Shown: positions 15,132-24,100 of the stretch, in pieces
How positions within the stretch are numbered: the first letter of the stretch is position 1
Layout: the number at the start of each line of letters is the position of its first letter
Assembly (NCBI GenBank): GCA_035528905.1
Contig: DATKXU010000033.1
Location: forward strand, 1 to 27,798
DNA: 27,798 bases
Direction of reading: 5' to 3'
DNA from: DATKXU01 sp035528905
Lineage (GTDB): Bacteria; Armatimonadota; UBA5829; DTJY01
The notes under the pieces: generated by a model
What the model was told of the DNA's origin: nothing
What the model saw: the letters and a program-made list of their open reading frames with translations, nothing else
Databases searched by the model: none
Position numbers and translations under genes: made by a program

Positions 15132-15833
15132 ATGTGGGGGAGGCAAGCTGCGAGCAATCCAATTCTGGGAGGTGCTGTATTGGTTTCTTCATGTGCCGGC
15201 AAGGCCCCGAAGCCCTTGTTTACGGGAGCGGAGGCCGTTCCCTCTGATGCCATCGTCCTTTTCGATGGCAAGGACTTATCGAAGTGGCTCCGCTGCGGTA
15301 CCGACGAGCCCGCCGGATGGAAGGTTGAAAACGGATACATGGAAGTGGTTCCGCGCTCAGGCAGTATCGTCAGCAAGGAAGTCTTTACCGACTGCCAGCT
15401 TCACGTGGAGTTCTGGCTGCCGCTGATGGCGGATGCACAGGGGCAGGCGCGCGCCAACAGCGGCGTGTATCTGCAGGGGCGCTATGAAATCCAAGTACTC
15501 GATTCCTACGGCCTCGACAGCAAAGACGACGACTGCGGCGGCATTTACAAGCTGGCCGCTCCGATGGTGAACGCCAGCCGGCCGCCCGAGCAGTGGCAGA
15601 CCTACGACATATTCTTCCGTGCACCGAGATTCAACGAGCACGGCGTGAAGACCACCGATGCGCGAATCTCGGTGCTCCATAACGGCGTATGGATACACGA
15701 CGACCTGGAGATTCCGGAGGCGACAGGCGGCGAGCTCGACCGGGATTACTCCGAGCCGGGGCCCATCATGCTGCAGGATCACGGCAACACGGTCCGCTAT
15801 CGAAACGTCTGGGTTCGCCTGCTGGGTGGATGA
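15132..15833 (+). CDS. DUF1080 (3-keto-disaccharide hydrolase-like) lipoprotein
   Basis: The domain (residues of about 38-233) is the concanavalin-like DUF1080 fold. It has the opening AIVLFDGKDLSKW, then NSGVYLQGRYEIQVLDSY, GGIYKLAAPMVNASRPPEQWQTYDIFFRAPRF and a final PIMLQDHGNTVRYRNVWVRLL. Characterised members hydrolyse 3-keto-glycosides outside the cytoplasm. Starting at ATG 15132 gives a short lipoprotein signal (PILGGAVLVSSC) with a lipobox cysteine, but no ribosome binding site. The in-frame TTG at 15180 has an excellent GGGAGGT site but would remove the signal, and an ATG at 15024 is also open. The start is therefore uncertain. The family assignment is firm. Confidence 0.85.
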   Translation: MWGRQAASNPILGGAVLVSSCAGKAPKPLFTGAEAVPSDAIVLFDGKDLSKWLRCGTDEPAGWKVENGYMEVVPRSGSIVSKEVFTDCQLHVEFWLPLMADAQGQARANSGVYLQGRYEIQVLDSYGLDSKDDDCGGIYKLAAPMVNASRPPEQWQTYDIFFRAPRFNEHGVKTTDARISVLHNGVWIHDDLEIPEATGGELDRDYSEPGPIMLQDHGNTVRYRNVWVRLLGG

Positions 15834-15850
15834 CGGGAGTGACCGGCGGG

Positions 15851-15856
15851 TATAAT
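15851..15856 (+). promoter_or_regulatory. -10 box TATAAT before the UGA-containing small gene
   Basis: A perfect TATAAT lies 41 bp upstream of ATG 15897. The -35 region at the proper distance is poor, so an activator may be needed or the gene may be read from upstream. Confidence 0.4.
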
Positions 15857-15896
15857 AGTGACCACACGGTGTTGGCAAGCGCCCCGGAGGAAGACA

Positions 15897-16061
15897 ATGA
15901 AATACTTATCAGGGATTCTCGGTAGTCTCATCTGAGGAGCGGTTGTATACGCGGTCTGCGTATACTGGCCGTTCAAATGGGGCGTGAAAGTCGGAGCGAC
16001 GCTCGGCATACTGGCGTTCCTGGGGTCATTGATCGCCCAGGTAGTCTCCCGGCGCAGGTAG
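15897..16061 (+). CDS. Candidate small membrane selenoprotein (in-frame UGA at codon 13)
   Basis: ATG 15897 follows a strong CCGGAGGAAGACA ribosome binding site. The frame runs 12 codons to TGA (15933-15935), then continues open for 41 codons to TAG (16059-16061). Read through, it encodes 54 residues with two membrane segments (about 4-24 and 30-50), a PFKWG turn and a basic RRR end. That is a coherent small membrane protein before and after the TGA. Nine nt after the TGA is a perfect 8-bp hairpin with loop GGTCT, fitting the bacterial SECIS rules. The residue at 13 would be selenocysteine; a Cys lies at 21. The alternative is a simple nonsense mutation (for example TGG to TGA) in a broken gene, or a 12-aa peptide. 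The genome's selenium genes are not visible here. Confidence 0.5.
15945..15965 (+). promoter_or_regulatory. SECIS-like stem-loop downstream of the in-frame UGA
   Basis: The arms GTATACGC (15945-15952) and GCGTATAC (15958-15965) pair perfectly around the loop GGTCT. The loop starts 17 nt after the UGA, within the 16-37 nt range known for bacterial SECIS, and has G in its first two positions. The E. coli fdhF SECIS apical loop contains the same GGUCU at nearly the same distance. Confidence 0.55.
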
Positions 16062-16080
16062 AAAGTCAGCTGGTCAAGCC

Positions 16081-16103
16081 CCCCTTCCCGTTTCGGGAGG
16101 GGG
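16081..16103. other. Stem-loop in the noncoding region after the small gene
   Basis: CCCCTTCCCG, the loop TTT and CGGGAGGGGG pair over 10 bp with one G-U. No T-run follows on either strand. It looks like a GC-rich intergenic hairpin element rather than a clean terminator. I see nothing else in 16104-16199. Confidence 0.4.
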
Positions 16104-16199
16104 ACAGGGGGTAGGTTAACCGATCAATCTCCGACTTTCGCGATACACTCTTTAGGGCGGGGCCGTGAGCCTGCGTTAAGGATCCAAGGTTCTGCCGAT

Positions 16200-16229
16200 T
16201 TGCATACGAGAAGCAGTATGTGCTATATA
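16200..16229 (+). promoter_or_regulatory. Promoter of the secreted lipocalin-like gene
   Basis: TTGCAT (16200-16205), an 18-bp spacer and TATATA (16224-16229), with an extended -10 TGC just before it, predict a leader of about 100 nt. Confidence 0.5.
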
Positions 16230-16334
16230 TACATGGATGCTGCTCATGTGCCCTTACTGGACACAGGTTGCCGGCGGCCTCTGGGGCTCCTCTCGCACCA
16301 CCCAACGAGGGCAAATACCAACAGGAGGAACCAT

Positions 16335-17051
16335 TTGCTCGAGAATAGGTCAACCGCACTCATTTCGATAATCCAGTCCGGTCGGGCCCTGGTGCTCGCG
16401 CTGACATTGGCCCTTGCTATCCCTGCGACCTCTCACGCCCAGCCTGACGCCGGAGCTTTCTTCAGAAGCATCGTCGGCGAATGGATCGGCACCTGCGAGC
16501 AGAGCACGGATGGGGAGAAGGCAGGCGACAAGTACTTTCACATCGTAGTCAAACAGGTGGATCAGCGAACGTTCAGCAGCGAGTTCAAATACTACAGGCT
16601 GGACGAAGCAAGCCAGACTCCGCTCCACATCGGGGATACAACCATCGTATCCACAATGGAGCCGGACGGCACTGTGACGAACAACATCAGCGGTGAGGGT
16701 ACGATACTCGTGGACGAGAAGCCCAAACCCCAGGAGCATCAGCTGACAGAAACCCTGATCTGTGCAGGCGACAACGCGTTGACGGGCCGGATCACTGGGA
16801 AGATCAGCATCAGCGGCATAGTGTTCGGCCTGGGGAAGAACGGCGAGGTGCGCGATGGCACAAGCACCTGGACGCTCGACAACGGCGTTCTGACAATTCA
16901 CCAGTCGCTCAAAGCGGGATTTCGCATACTCTTCTTCACCAAGAACTTCACGGTTGAGGCCAAGTCAACAGCGAGACAGGGATCGGACGTAGTGAGGCTC
17001 ATGACCGAGGCTGCACAGGTCGCCGCCGGCCCGACCGACCGCCCGTCTTAG
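16335..17051 (+). CDS. Secreted beta-rich (lipocalin-like) protein of unknown function
   Basis: The 238-aa protein starts at TTG 16335, six nt after a perfect AGGAGG. A longer frame is open upstream but covers the promoter and has unlikely composition. A signal peptide is clear: SGRALVLALTLALAIPATSHAQ, with probable cleavage after AHA or HAQ near residues 35-36. The mature part starts FFRSIVGEWIGTCEQS, the GxW motif typical of lipocalin/fatty-acid-binding-like barrels and DUF1579-like proteins. Alternating beta strands follow throughout, with GTSTWTLDNGVLTI near the end. The ligand is unknown. The gene converges on nadE, with about 40 bp between them. Confidence 0.7.
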   Translation: MLENRSTALISIIQSGRALVLALTLALAIPATSHAQPDAGAFFRSIVGEWIGTCEQSTDGEKAGDKYFHIVVKQVDQRTFSSEFKYYRLDEASQTPLHIGDTTIVSTMEPDGTVTNNISGEGTILVDEKPKPQEHQLTETLICAGDNALTGRITGKISISGIVFGLGKNGEVRDGTSTWTLDNGVLTIHQSLKAGFRILFFTKNFTVEAKSTARQGSDVVRLMTEAAQVAAGPTDRPS

Positions 17052-17058
17052 CACAGGC

Positions 17059-17083
17059 GGCTCAGGAGGACCTTCGCCCTCCC
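17059..17083 (+). repeat. Dispersed GCTCAGG...CTTCGCCCTCCC element, copy 1
   Basis: A 25-bp segment at a gene end shares GCTCAGG and CTTCGCCCTCCC with 21104-21131. It can form a short GGAGG/CCTCC hairpin. Confidence 0.4.
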
Positions 17084-17091
17084 ACCGACAT

Positions 17092-18846
17092 TTACTCCCT
17101 GTACTTGTTCGTGATCGGCAGCCTTCTGTCTTTGCCGAATGCCTTTGGGGTGATCTTGATGCCGGGAGGGGACTGGCGGCGCTTGTACTCGTTCCGGTCG
17201 CTCATCCGCACGACGCGCCTGACCACCTCTTCATCGAAGCCCATCTCCACGATCTCGGCGACGCTCTTATCTTCCTCCACGTAGGCATGGATTATGGGAT
17301 CGAGGATTTCATACGGCGGGAGCGTGTCAACGTCCTTCTGGCCGGGCCGAAGCTCGGCGGACGGCGCACGCCGGATGATGCTTTCGGGGATAATGCGCCC
17401 CAAACTGTTCCGGTAATTAGCCAACTCGTAGACCATCGTCTTCGGCACGTCCTTCAGGATGCCGAATCCGCCCGCCATATCCCCGTAAAGCGTGGTGTAC
17501 CCCACGGCGAGCTCGCTCTTGTTCCCGGTGGTCAGCACCAGCCAGCCGAACTTGTTCGACAGCGCCATCAGGATGTTTCCGCGCGTCCTCGCCTGGAGGT
17601 TCTCCTCCGCGACGTCCGGCGGCCGGCCCGCGAATGCATCGGCGAGCGTGGCCTTGTAAGCCTCGAAAACCTCCCGGATCGGAATCCAGTGGCGCTGGAT
17701 TCCCAGGGCCTCCGCCAGCTTCACCGCATCGCTCTGCGTCTCAGGCGATGAAAACTCAGACGGCATGACGACCGCCACGACGCGCTCAGGGCCGAGCGCA
17801 TCCGCCGCGATGACCGCAGTGAGCGCCGAGTCAATTCCTCCGCTCAGGCCCAGGACTACCCGCTGAAACCCATTCTTGTCTACGTAGTCGCGCGTGCCGA
17901 GCATCAGGGCCTTGTATATCTCGTCCAGCCTGCCGGGCGCCTCCAGCAGGCAGGGCGGCAGCTCCGGCCTGGGGGTCACGCGAGGGATCGGCGGCACTTG
18001 TATCCGCTCAACCTGTCCCGGCGGAGGACCTGCGAGGGCCTGCTCCTTCTCCTCCCGGCGGCGCGCCTCAGCCAGCCGCCGGTGGAGCACCTCGTTCACA
18101 TCGAGGTCCGCCAAAACAAGCGCCTCCTCTAATGCCGGGCCGCGGCAGATTAACCTGCCGTCCGGCCCGAAGACCATCGAATGGCCGTCGAATACCAGCT
18201 CGTCCTGGCCGCCGACGAGGTTGCCGTAGACGAAGAAGCAGGAGTTGTCCGACGCACGCGTGGCGAGCATCTCCTCCCGGAACCGCCATTTTCCGGCGTG
18301 GAACGGCGAGGAGTTAATGACTATGATGACCTGGGCATCCCCTAGCAGCGCCTGGAGCTTGTGAGGGCCTTCGGCGTACCAGCTATCCTCGCATATCTCG
18401 ACGCCGAAGACCACCTCGTCCAACTCGTAGACGTGCGTACCGCGGCCGGGCCGGAAGTATCGCTCCTCATCGAAGACGCCGTAGTTCGGCAGATGGACCT
18501 TGTGGTGGACGCCCATCAGCTTGCCGCCCGAGACGACCGCCGCCGCGTTAAAGAGATCATCGCCATCCAGGTCCACGAACCCGACGACCGCCGTGATGTC
18601 CTTCGCGGCGCCGGTAATCCTGTGGAGGCATTCGATGTTCCTGCGGACGAACCCATTCTTGAGCAGCAGGTCCTCAGGAGGGCAGCCGGTGATCGCCAGT
18701 TCAGGGAATATGACGATGTCCGCCGCCATCTCCCTCGCCCGGCCTATGCGATCAATGATCTTATCCGTATTCCCGTCCAGGTCGCCAACCGCCATGTTGA
18801 TCTGGGCGATTGCGACCCTCAAGGGCATGTCCACCGGCTGCGCCAT
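17092..18846 (-). CDS. nadE: Glutamine-dependent NAD+ synthetase
   Basis: The 584-aa cytoplasmic enzyme amidates nicotinic acid adenine dinucleotide to NAD+, using glutamine and ATP. The N-terminal nitrilase-type glutaminase domain has the catalytic triad E49 (FPEL), K116 (HHKVHLP) and C152 (EICEDSW). A linker with a Pro-rich stretch (about 271-298) joins the synthetase domain, which has the PP-loop LGLSGGIDSA (S335-S340) and LTTGNKSELAVGYTTLYGDMAGGF. The C-terminus ends LPITNKYRE, as in the family. ATG 18846 is chosen because AGGAGG precedes it by 8 nt; an open frame extends to 18912 but covers the promoter. It is divergent from the AddB-like gene and appears monocistronic. Confidence 0.96.
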   Translation of the reverse strand: MAQPVDMPLRVAIAQINMAVGDLDGNTDKIIDRIGRAREMAADIVIFPELAITGCPPEDLLLKNGFVRRNIECLHRITGAAKDITAVVGFVDLDGDDLFNAAAVVSGGKLMGVHHKVHLPNYGVFDEERYFRPGRGTHVYELDEVVFGVEICEDSWYAEGPHKLQALLGDAQVIIVINSSPFHAGKWRFREEMLATRASDNSCFFVYGNLVGGQDELVFDGHSMVFGPDGRLICRGPALEEALVLADLDVNEVLHRRLAEARRREEKEQALAGPPPGQVERIQVPPIPRVTPRPELPPCLLEAPGRLDEIYKALMLGTRDYVDKNGFQRVVLGLSGGIDSALTAVIAADALGPERVVAVVMPSEFSSPETQSDAVKLAEALGIQRHWIPIREVFEAYKATLADAFAGRPPDVAEENLQARTRGNILMALSNKFGWLVLTTGNKSELAVGYTTLYGDMAGGFGILKDVPKTMVYELANYRNSLGRIIPESIIRRAPSAELRPGQKDVDTLPPYEILDPIIHAYVEEDKSVAEIVEMGFDEEVVRRVVRMSDRNEYKRRQSPPGIKITPKAFGKDRRLPITNKYRE

Positions 18847-18883
18847 ATTGCCGCCTCCTGCTTGGAGTAGGAATCCACCACGC

Positions 18884-18912
18884 AGTATAACTTCCTGCGC
18901 GGACTTATTCAA
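18884..18912 (-). promoter_or_regulatory. Promoter of nadE
   Basis: On the minus strand, TTGAAT (18912-18907), a 17-bp spacer and TATACT (18889-18884) predict a start about 30 nt before the ATG. Confidence 0.7.
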
Positions 18913-18936
18913 GTGTAATGACTACGGCACGGTAAG

Positions 18937-18965
18937 TTGACTGTGCGGCAGGCGCTCACTATACT
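18937..18965 (+). promoter_or_regulatory. Promoter of the AddB/AddA-like genes
   Basis: TTGACT (18937-18942), a 17-bp spacer and TATACT (18960-18965) face away from the nadE promoter. The start is near 18972, leaving a 60-nt leader. Confidence 0.7.
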
Positions 18966-19031
18966 GTAGGCGGCAATCTATTCTCTCCTTGGCTCTACTT
19001 ACTCATGACTAGACCGTGAAAGGGCGGCAGC

Positions 19032-21077
19032 GTGCCAGTAAGGGTTCTCGTCGGCCCGGCCGGATGCGGCAAGACGGGCCGCGCGTTTGAGATATTCAAG
19101 CAGTTCGCTCCCTCGGAGCACCAGGGTTCCGTGCGACTCATCGCGCCCACGTTATTTCACGTCCTGCAGATTCGCCGCGTGCTCCTCTCCGATCACCAAT
19201 TCCCCGGGCTGCTCGGCGATCCTGTCTGCACGTTCTACGAGCTGACGCGCGGCATCCTGGCGCAGATGGAGCACGTAAAGTGCGTATCCGAGATGCACAA
19301 ACTCCTGTTGCTCAACGAGATCATCGGCACAGCTCCCTGCGGCTACTTTGATGTAGTCCGGGAGCGCCCAAATTTCGCAGAAGCCCTCGGCGGAGCGATC
19401 CGCACGCTGAAGGCGGCGGCCGTCGCCCCCGAGCACCTTCGATGCGCAGTGCAGTCGGCTGACGCCCGGCTTCCTCAAAGCTCCAAACGCAAGATCCTGG
19501 ACCTGGCGGATATCTACCAGTCCTATCAGCAGGCGCTAGCTGCTGCAGGCATAGACGATCGGGAAGGGATTATGTGGCGCGCGCTGGAAGTCGCAAGGGG
19601 CAAACCGGAGCTGCTGCGGGCGTTCAAGTGCATCATCATTGATGGATTTCCGAGCCTCACGCCTGTGCAGCAGGAGTTTGTGCGTCTCCTCGCGGGCCAC
19701 TGCGGTGAGATGATCTTCACCATAGACTATCAAGACGATCGGCCGGAAGTCTTCTCCCATGTCGAGCCGACGTTTCGCTTTCTCGCCGGTCTCCCCGGCG
19801 CATCGGTGGAGCGCATGGATGGGGCGACCGAGAAACCGACCACAGCTCTGGGCCATGTCCGCGCGAGACTCTTCGCCGCGAATCCTCCCCTCATCGAGCC
19901 GGATGATTCGGCGGCTGTGCTGGCAGGGGCGACTCCGGCGGTAGAGATCGAGCTCGCCGCGCGCGAGATCAAGCGGCTCGTCCGGGAGCAGGGACTCCGG
20001 TTCGGCGACTTCGCCCTGGTCTCTCGGGATGTCGAATCCTACCGCCGGACGGTCGCAGCCACCTTCGGGCGATACGGCATACCGCTGGCCGCTCACAGCC
20101 ATCCGCTTTCAGAGAATGCGCTGGCCCAGATGGTACTTCTCTCCCTGGGGGTCGCTTCGACGGAGGACGGGACGCTGGAAGCCCGCGCTCGCACACCGTC
20201 TACCCTCGGGGAGGCGTTCAAGACCGGCGGAGCGCGGCACTTGGCCCAGGCCGTCGAGGGCCTAGTGGCGGGCTTCCAATGGCAGGAAGACGACCGGCTT
20301 CTTCAGGAAGATTGCGCCGCATGGAAGGCGATCCGGCGCATCATGGCCGAGATAACCGCCGCAGAGGAGCTGCTGGGGAGAGAGATCGGCCCGGGCGAGT
20401 TTGCTGCCATGCTCGAATCGGGCATTCATACCGGGCGGTATCGCACCTTCGGAGGAAGCACAGATGGGGTCTCCCTGCTGGATGCCGGTCTTCTGAGAGG
20501 CCAGGAGTTCCCGGTGGTCTTCCTCGTCGGCCTGCTTGAGAGGACATTTCCTCGTCAGGCGCGGGAAGACCCATTCCTGCGAGACGACGAGCGCGAGGCG
20601 CTCAACCCTGTTCTGCCGCATCAATTGAGCATTCGGGCGCACGACTGGGATTACGAGCGGCATCTGTTCTACACGGCGGCCAGCAGCGCTCGCGACTACC
20701 TGTATCTCTGCTATCCAGCGGCAAGCGTGTCAGGGCACGATAATGCCCCCTCGCGCTATCTGCGCGAGATCGAAAGGCTTTTCACGAGCCCGATTCGGCG
20801 GATCAGGTGCGACTATGATGAAATCGTTCCGCCTGTCGAGCAGGCCGAAACCCCGGAATCCTCAGCGGCAGCCGTTGTGCTTGACTGCTGCGCTGCCAGG
20901 GACGAGCGGCGACAGTGCATCGCCGCCGCAGCGTACAACCTCATGCTGGAAGCAGGCCGGCTGGGTCCCGACGCGTTCGAGTGGCTCTCGGAGCGCGAGG
21001 CCGAAACCTCAGTCATGGATGTGCTTCATGATGAGGACTCGACTCCGGCGAGCGAGGTACCGTCGGTGGAGGATTAG
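19032..21077 (+). CDS. AddB-like helicase-fold subunit lacking the nuclease domain
   Basis: This 681-aa protein is related to AddB, which pairs with AddA to process DNA double-strand ends. It has an intact P-loop, GPAGCGKT (residues 8-15). The AddB-type Walker B segment IIIDGFPSLTPVQQEF (about 198-213) has DGF, as in AddB, instead of DE. GVSLLDAGLLRGQEFPVVFLVGL (about 478) is motif V-like and HLFYTAASSARDYLYLCYP (about 543) is motif VI-like. Normal AddB is about 1,150 aa and ends in an Fe-S PD-(D/E)XK nuclease; this protein stops about 120 residues after motif VI and has no such domain. GTG 19032 follows AAAGGGCGG. The AddA-like gene follows 100 bp downstream and carries the Fe-S nuclease instead. 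Confidence 0.78.
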   Translation: MPVRVLVGPAGCGKTGRAFEIFKQFAPSEHQGSVRLIAPTLFHVLQIRRVLLSDHQFPGLLGDPVCTFYELTRGILAQMEHVKCVSEMHKLLLLNEIIGTAPCGYFDVVRERPNFAEALGGAIRTLKAAAVAPEHLRCAVQSADARLPQSSKRKILDLADIYQSYQQALAAAGIDDREGIMWRALEVARGKPELLRAFKCIIIDGFPSLTPVQQEFVRLLAGHCGEMIFTIDYQDDRPEVFSHVEPTFRFLAGLPGASVERMDGATEKPTTALGHVRARLFAANPPLIEPDDSAAVLAGATPAVEIELAAREIKRLVREQGLRFGDFALVSRDVESYRRTVAATFGRYGIPLAAHSHPLSENALAQMVLLSLGVASTEDGTLEARARTPSTLGEAFKTGGARHLAQAVEGLVAGFQWQEDDRLLQEDCAAWKAIRRIMAEITAAEELLGREIGPGEFAAMLESGIHTGRYRTFGGSTDGVSLLDAGLLRGQEFPVVFLVGLLERTFPRQAREDPFLRDDEREALNPVLPHQLSIRAHDWDYERHLFYTAASSARDYLYLCYPAASVSGHDNAPSRYLREIERLFTSPIRRIRCDYDEIVPPVEQAETPESSAAAVVLDCCAARDERRQCIAAAAYNLMLEAGRLGPDAFEWLSEREAETSVMDVLHDEDSTPASEVPSVED

Positions 21078-21103
21078 GCATCCGGCTCAGCAGCCTTCGA
21101 CAT

Positions 21104-21131
21104 GCTCAGGCCAGAGGAGCTTCGCCCTCCC
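21104..21131 (+). repeat. Dispersed GCTCAGG...CTTCGCCCTCCC element, copy 2
   Basis: GCTCAGG, AGAGGA and CTTCGCCCTCCC recur in the same order as at 17059-17083. It lies in the gap between the AddB-like and AddA-like genes. Confidence 0.4.
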
Positions 21132-21134
21132 GTT

Positions 21135-21154
21135 GTCGCAATATGCGACGTTTT
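21135..21154 (+). terminator. Small hairpin with T4 between the AddB-like and AddA-like genes
   Basis: GTCGCA (21135-21140), ATA and TGCGAC (21144-21149), then GTTTT. The short stem suggests attenuation at most. It ends 24 nt before the next ATG. Confidence 0.3.
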
Positions 21155-21177
21155 GGGACCTGGGAATAGGTGCTGAG

Positions 21178-24100
21178 ATGCCAGTACTGACCAAAGACGA
21201 AAAGAAGGCCGTGACAGCGCTGAACAGGCCGGTCTCCGTATCCTGCCAGGAGAGAGCTAAGGAGACGGAGATTCTGGTCGAGCGTTTCTGCCGCATGGTC
21301 GAGCAAGGCAGGGCGTCGCCCGATGAAGTGCTGATACTTACTCCGACCGAGAGGACGGCCAGAGAGATCAGGAATGGCATCGCCCGGCGGCTCGGTCGTG
21401 ACCAGGCGGTTGAATCCGCGCACGTCACGACTATCCATAGGTTCTGCAGCCGCGTACTGCACGAGAACGCATTCGAAGCGCGGATTGACCCGCGGTTTTC
21501 GGTACTCACGGATGCCAGGCAGCGCATCGTCGCCAATCGGGCGCTGGACGAGGCGATCGAGGCCAGGCGGAAGGAGCTTGGGGCAGCAGAACTCATCGCG
21601 GAGCTGGGAGCCGAGGTTATTGGAGAGGCGGTGATCTCGATCTGCCGCCATGTTCGCAGCCTGGGCTGCGAGCCGTCCGAGTTGATGCCGCGTGTCAACG
21701 ACCCAAGGCCGTTCCTGGAAACATTCGAGCGATGCTATCGTGAGCTTGCGGCTTCAGCTGAAACTGCCGACTACTTTCTCGAAAAGGTAATGTTCCATGC
21801 CCAGCGTGAAATGCCGAAAGCGCTGGAATCCGCCGAGCGACTGGCTTGCGCCGCAGACGGATTCGACTGGAAGGACTTCCAGCGAGTGACGAGATACCGC
21901 AGGCGATTCACGGCGCGCCGGGCATCGCGCCCGATCAGGCAGCAGATCGAGGCGGCCGGGAATGCGCTCGGCAATTTCCTGGCGGCGTGCCTCGACAGGC
22001 CGTCCTCGCATCGCGCGGGCCTACTCCTCGATCTCGCCGCCGATTTCGGCACCCGTTATGCTCTGGCGAAGGAAAGGGCGGGCCTCCTGGACTACGACGA
22101 CCTGCTGGGCAAGACAACAGAACTCCTGTGCAGCGCTGATCGCCGGCCCACCGAGATAGCCTGCCGGTATCGGGACAAGTTCAAATACGTCATGCTGGCT
22201 GATTCCCAAGACGCGAGCAGCATCCAGAGGCAAATCCTGGACGCGATTTCCCAGCAGCATAATGTGTTCACGATCGGGAGAGAGCAGTCTGCGGCAAGCC
22301 TGATGCGCCCCGACGCCCGTGTGCCCCGCGAACAAGCCTGGTCCAGGCGGACGCTCTCCATCACGCTCCAGGAGGGCTTTTGCGGCCGCCGGGGGATTGC
22401 CGGTTTCATCAACTGGTTCTTCGGCAAGGTATGGGCGGAAGACTCCGATGTCGGACACGAGGACCTGAAGTGCGCCGGCAGCTTCGGCGCGAAATCCGAG
22501 CCTGATGTTGAGGTTATCCTCGTTCCCAAGGTCTACAAGATATCTCCTGAGGGGGTTTACGCCGATTGCGGGCGTCTGAATGAGGCGCTGGCGATAGCAC
22601 ACAGGATTCTGGAAATAACGGGAGGCAGCCCGCTCTTTCACACGAAGGAAGGCCGCGCCGGCCAGCGGATCGGGCTTCGCGATATAGTTATACTCCTGCG
22701 CTCGATGGCCGACGCGCATATCTACGAGCGCGCCCTGGAGGAGCACGGGATCGGTGTTCGCGTCATCGGCGACCGACCGTTCTCAAGCGCCCCTGAGGTG
22801 CAGGACGTCCTCCGTCTGCTCCAGGCGGTGGACAACCCGGCGGATGACATCCCGAATCTCGATGAACCCGACCGCTCGAGGCTGTCCGGCATCCGCGGCT
22901 CGATCCGCGAGCTGCTAGACACGCGACCAGAGGTCGGAGTCGCCCACATACTGGACATCGCCCTGGCGAAATCCGGGTTCGAGACACGGCTTCTAGCGAT
23001 GCAAGACGGAAGGCGCAGATACGCGAACATTCGCAGGTTGTGTGAAATCGCGCAGGAGTTCCGGGCACACAGCCTCCCGGATTTCGTCGCACACATCCAG
23101 GAGCTGGAACGCCTGGCTGCGCACCAGATGGAGACTGCCGCCGATGAGGACATCGTGCGGATAACCACCATCCGCAGAGCGAGAGAGCTGCGGTCGCCGG
23201 TTGTCTTCGTGGCCGATATGTCGCGGCACCTGCATCCGAGACACGGGCCTTTCGTGCTCGACGGGGACTGGGGCATGGCCGTCCAAGTCAGGAACCCGCG
23301 CACAGGCGAGATCGAGACTCCGCTCTCCCACCGCGAGATCTCCGAGCGAGTGGAGGACCGAGTTATGTCCGAGGCAAAACGCCTGCTATACCTGGCCATG
23401 ACCCGAGCCGAGGAGCACCTGATCCTGGTGGGCTCGAGCGATCTCAGAGGGGATTTCAGGTCAACGTATCGGGAAACCGGTTCCTGGACGGGCTGGCTGG
23501 AGAACACGCTCGATCTGGGTCCCGGGACGCCAGAGGGAGAGCTGATCGCCGGCCGCTCTCGCTTGATGTTCAGGTACAGCCCGCCCGATCGGACGCAAAT
23601 CCCGCCGCTTTCCGATTCTCCAACGCTGGCGGAGAGATTCGCCGCCGAGCTGCAGGAAGGCCGCCCGATCGAGGGGTTCGGCATCCCCGCTGAGGCATTG
23701 GAGACTGCGGCGAATGTGCTAGCTCGCTGTCTGGCAGTCGAGCGCCCAGTTTATCCCGGCGTATCCAGGCTATCGGTGAGCCAAATTCTGGATTATCTGG
23801 AATGCCCCGCGAGATACCGCCTGATACACATCATCGGCCTGCCGCAGGAAGGCACGGAGCCGCCTGAAGAAGCAGAGGAGACGGAATACGCCGCCGCCGA
23901 CCTGGGCCATCTGGTGCACCGCCTGCTGGCATCCGTGGATTTCTCTCACGATGCGGAGCCCCAGATCCAAGCCCTGATGGCGGAGTCGGCCGGCGAGCCC
24001 CTTGGAGCTCACGCCGCGCCGCTTCTCGAAAGGTTCGCGGCGAGCCGGTGCTGCCGCGATCTGCGCTCAGCGGACAGAGTACTCAAGGAGACGCCCTTCG

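Noticed and set aside
15933..15935. A recoded genetic code (TGA as Trp or Gly) as the explanation for the in-frame TGA.
   Set aside because: TGA is the normal stop of glyS, the etherase-like gene, the NHL gene, the AddA-like gene and the transposase in this window.
22722..23684. 320-codon open frame on the minus strand opposite the AddA-like gene.
   Set aside because: It is Ser/Arg-rich shadow composition with no start signal, while the plus-strand frame has clear helicase and nuclease motifs.
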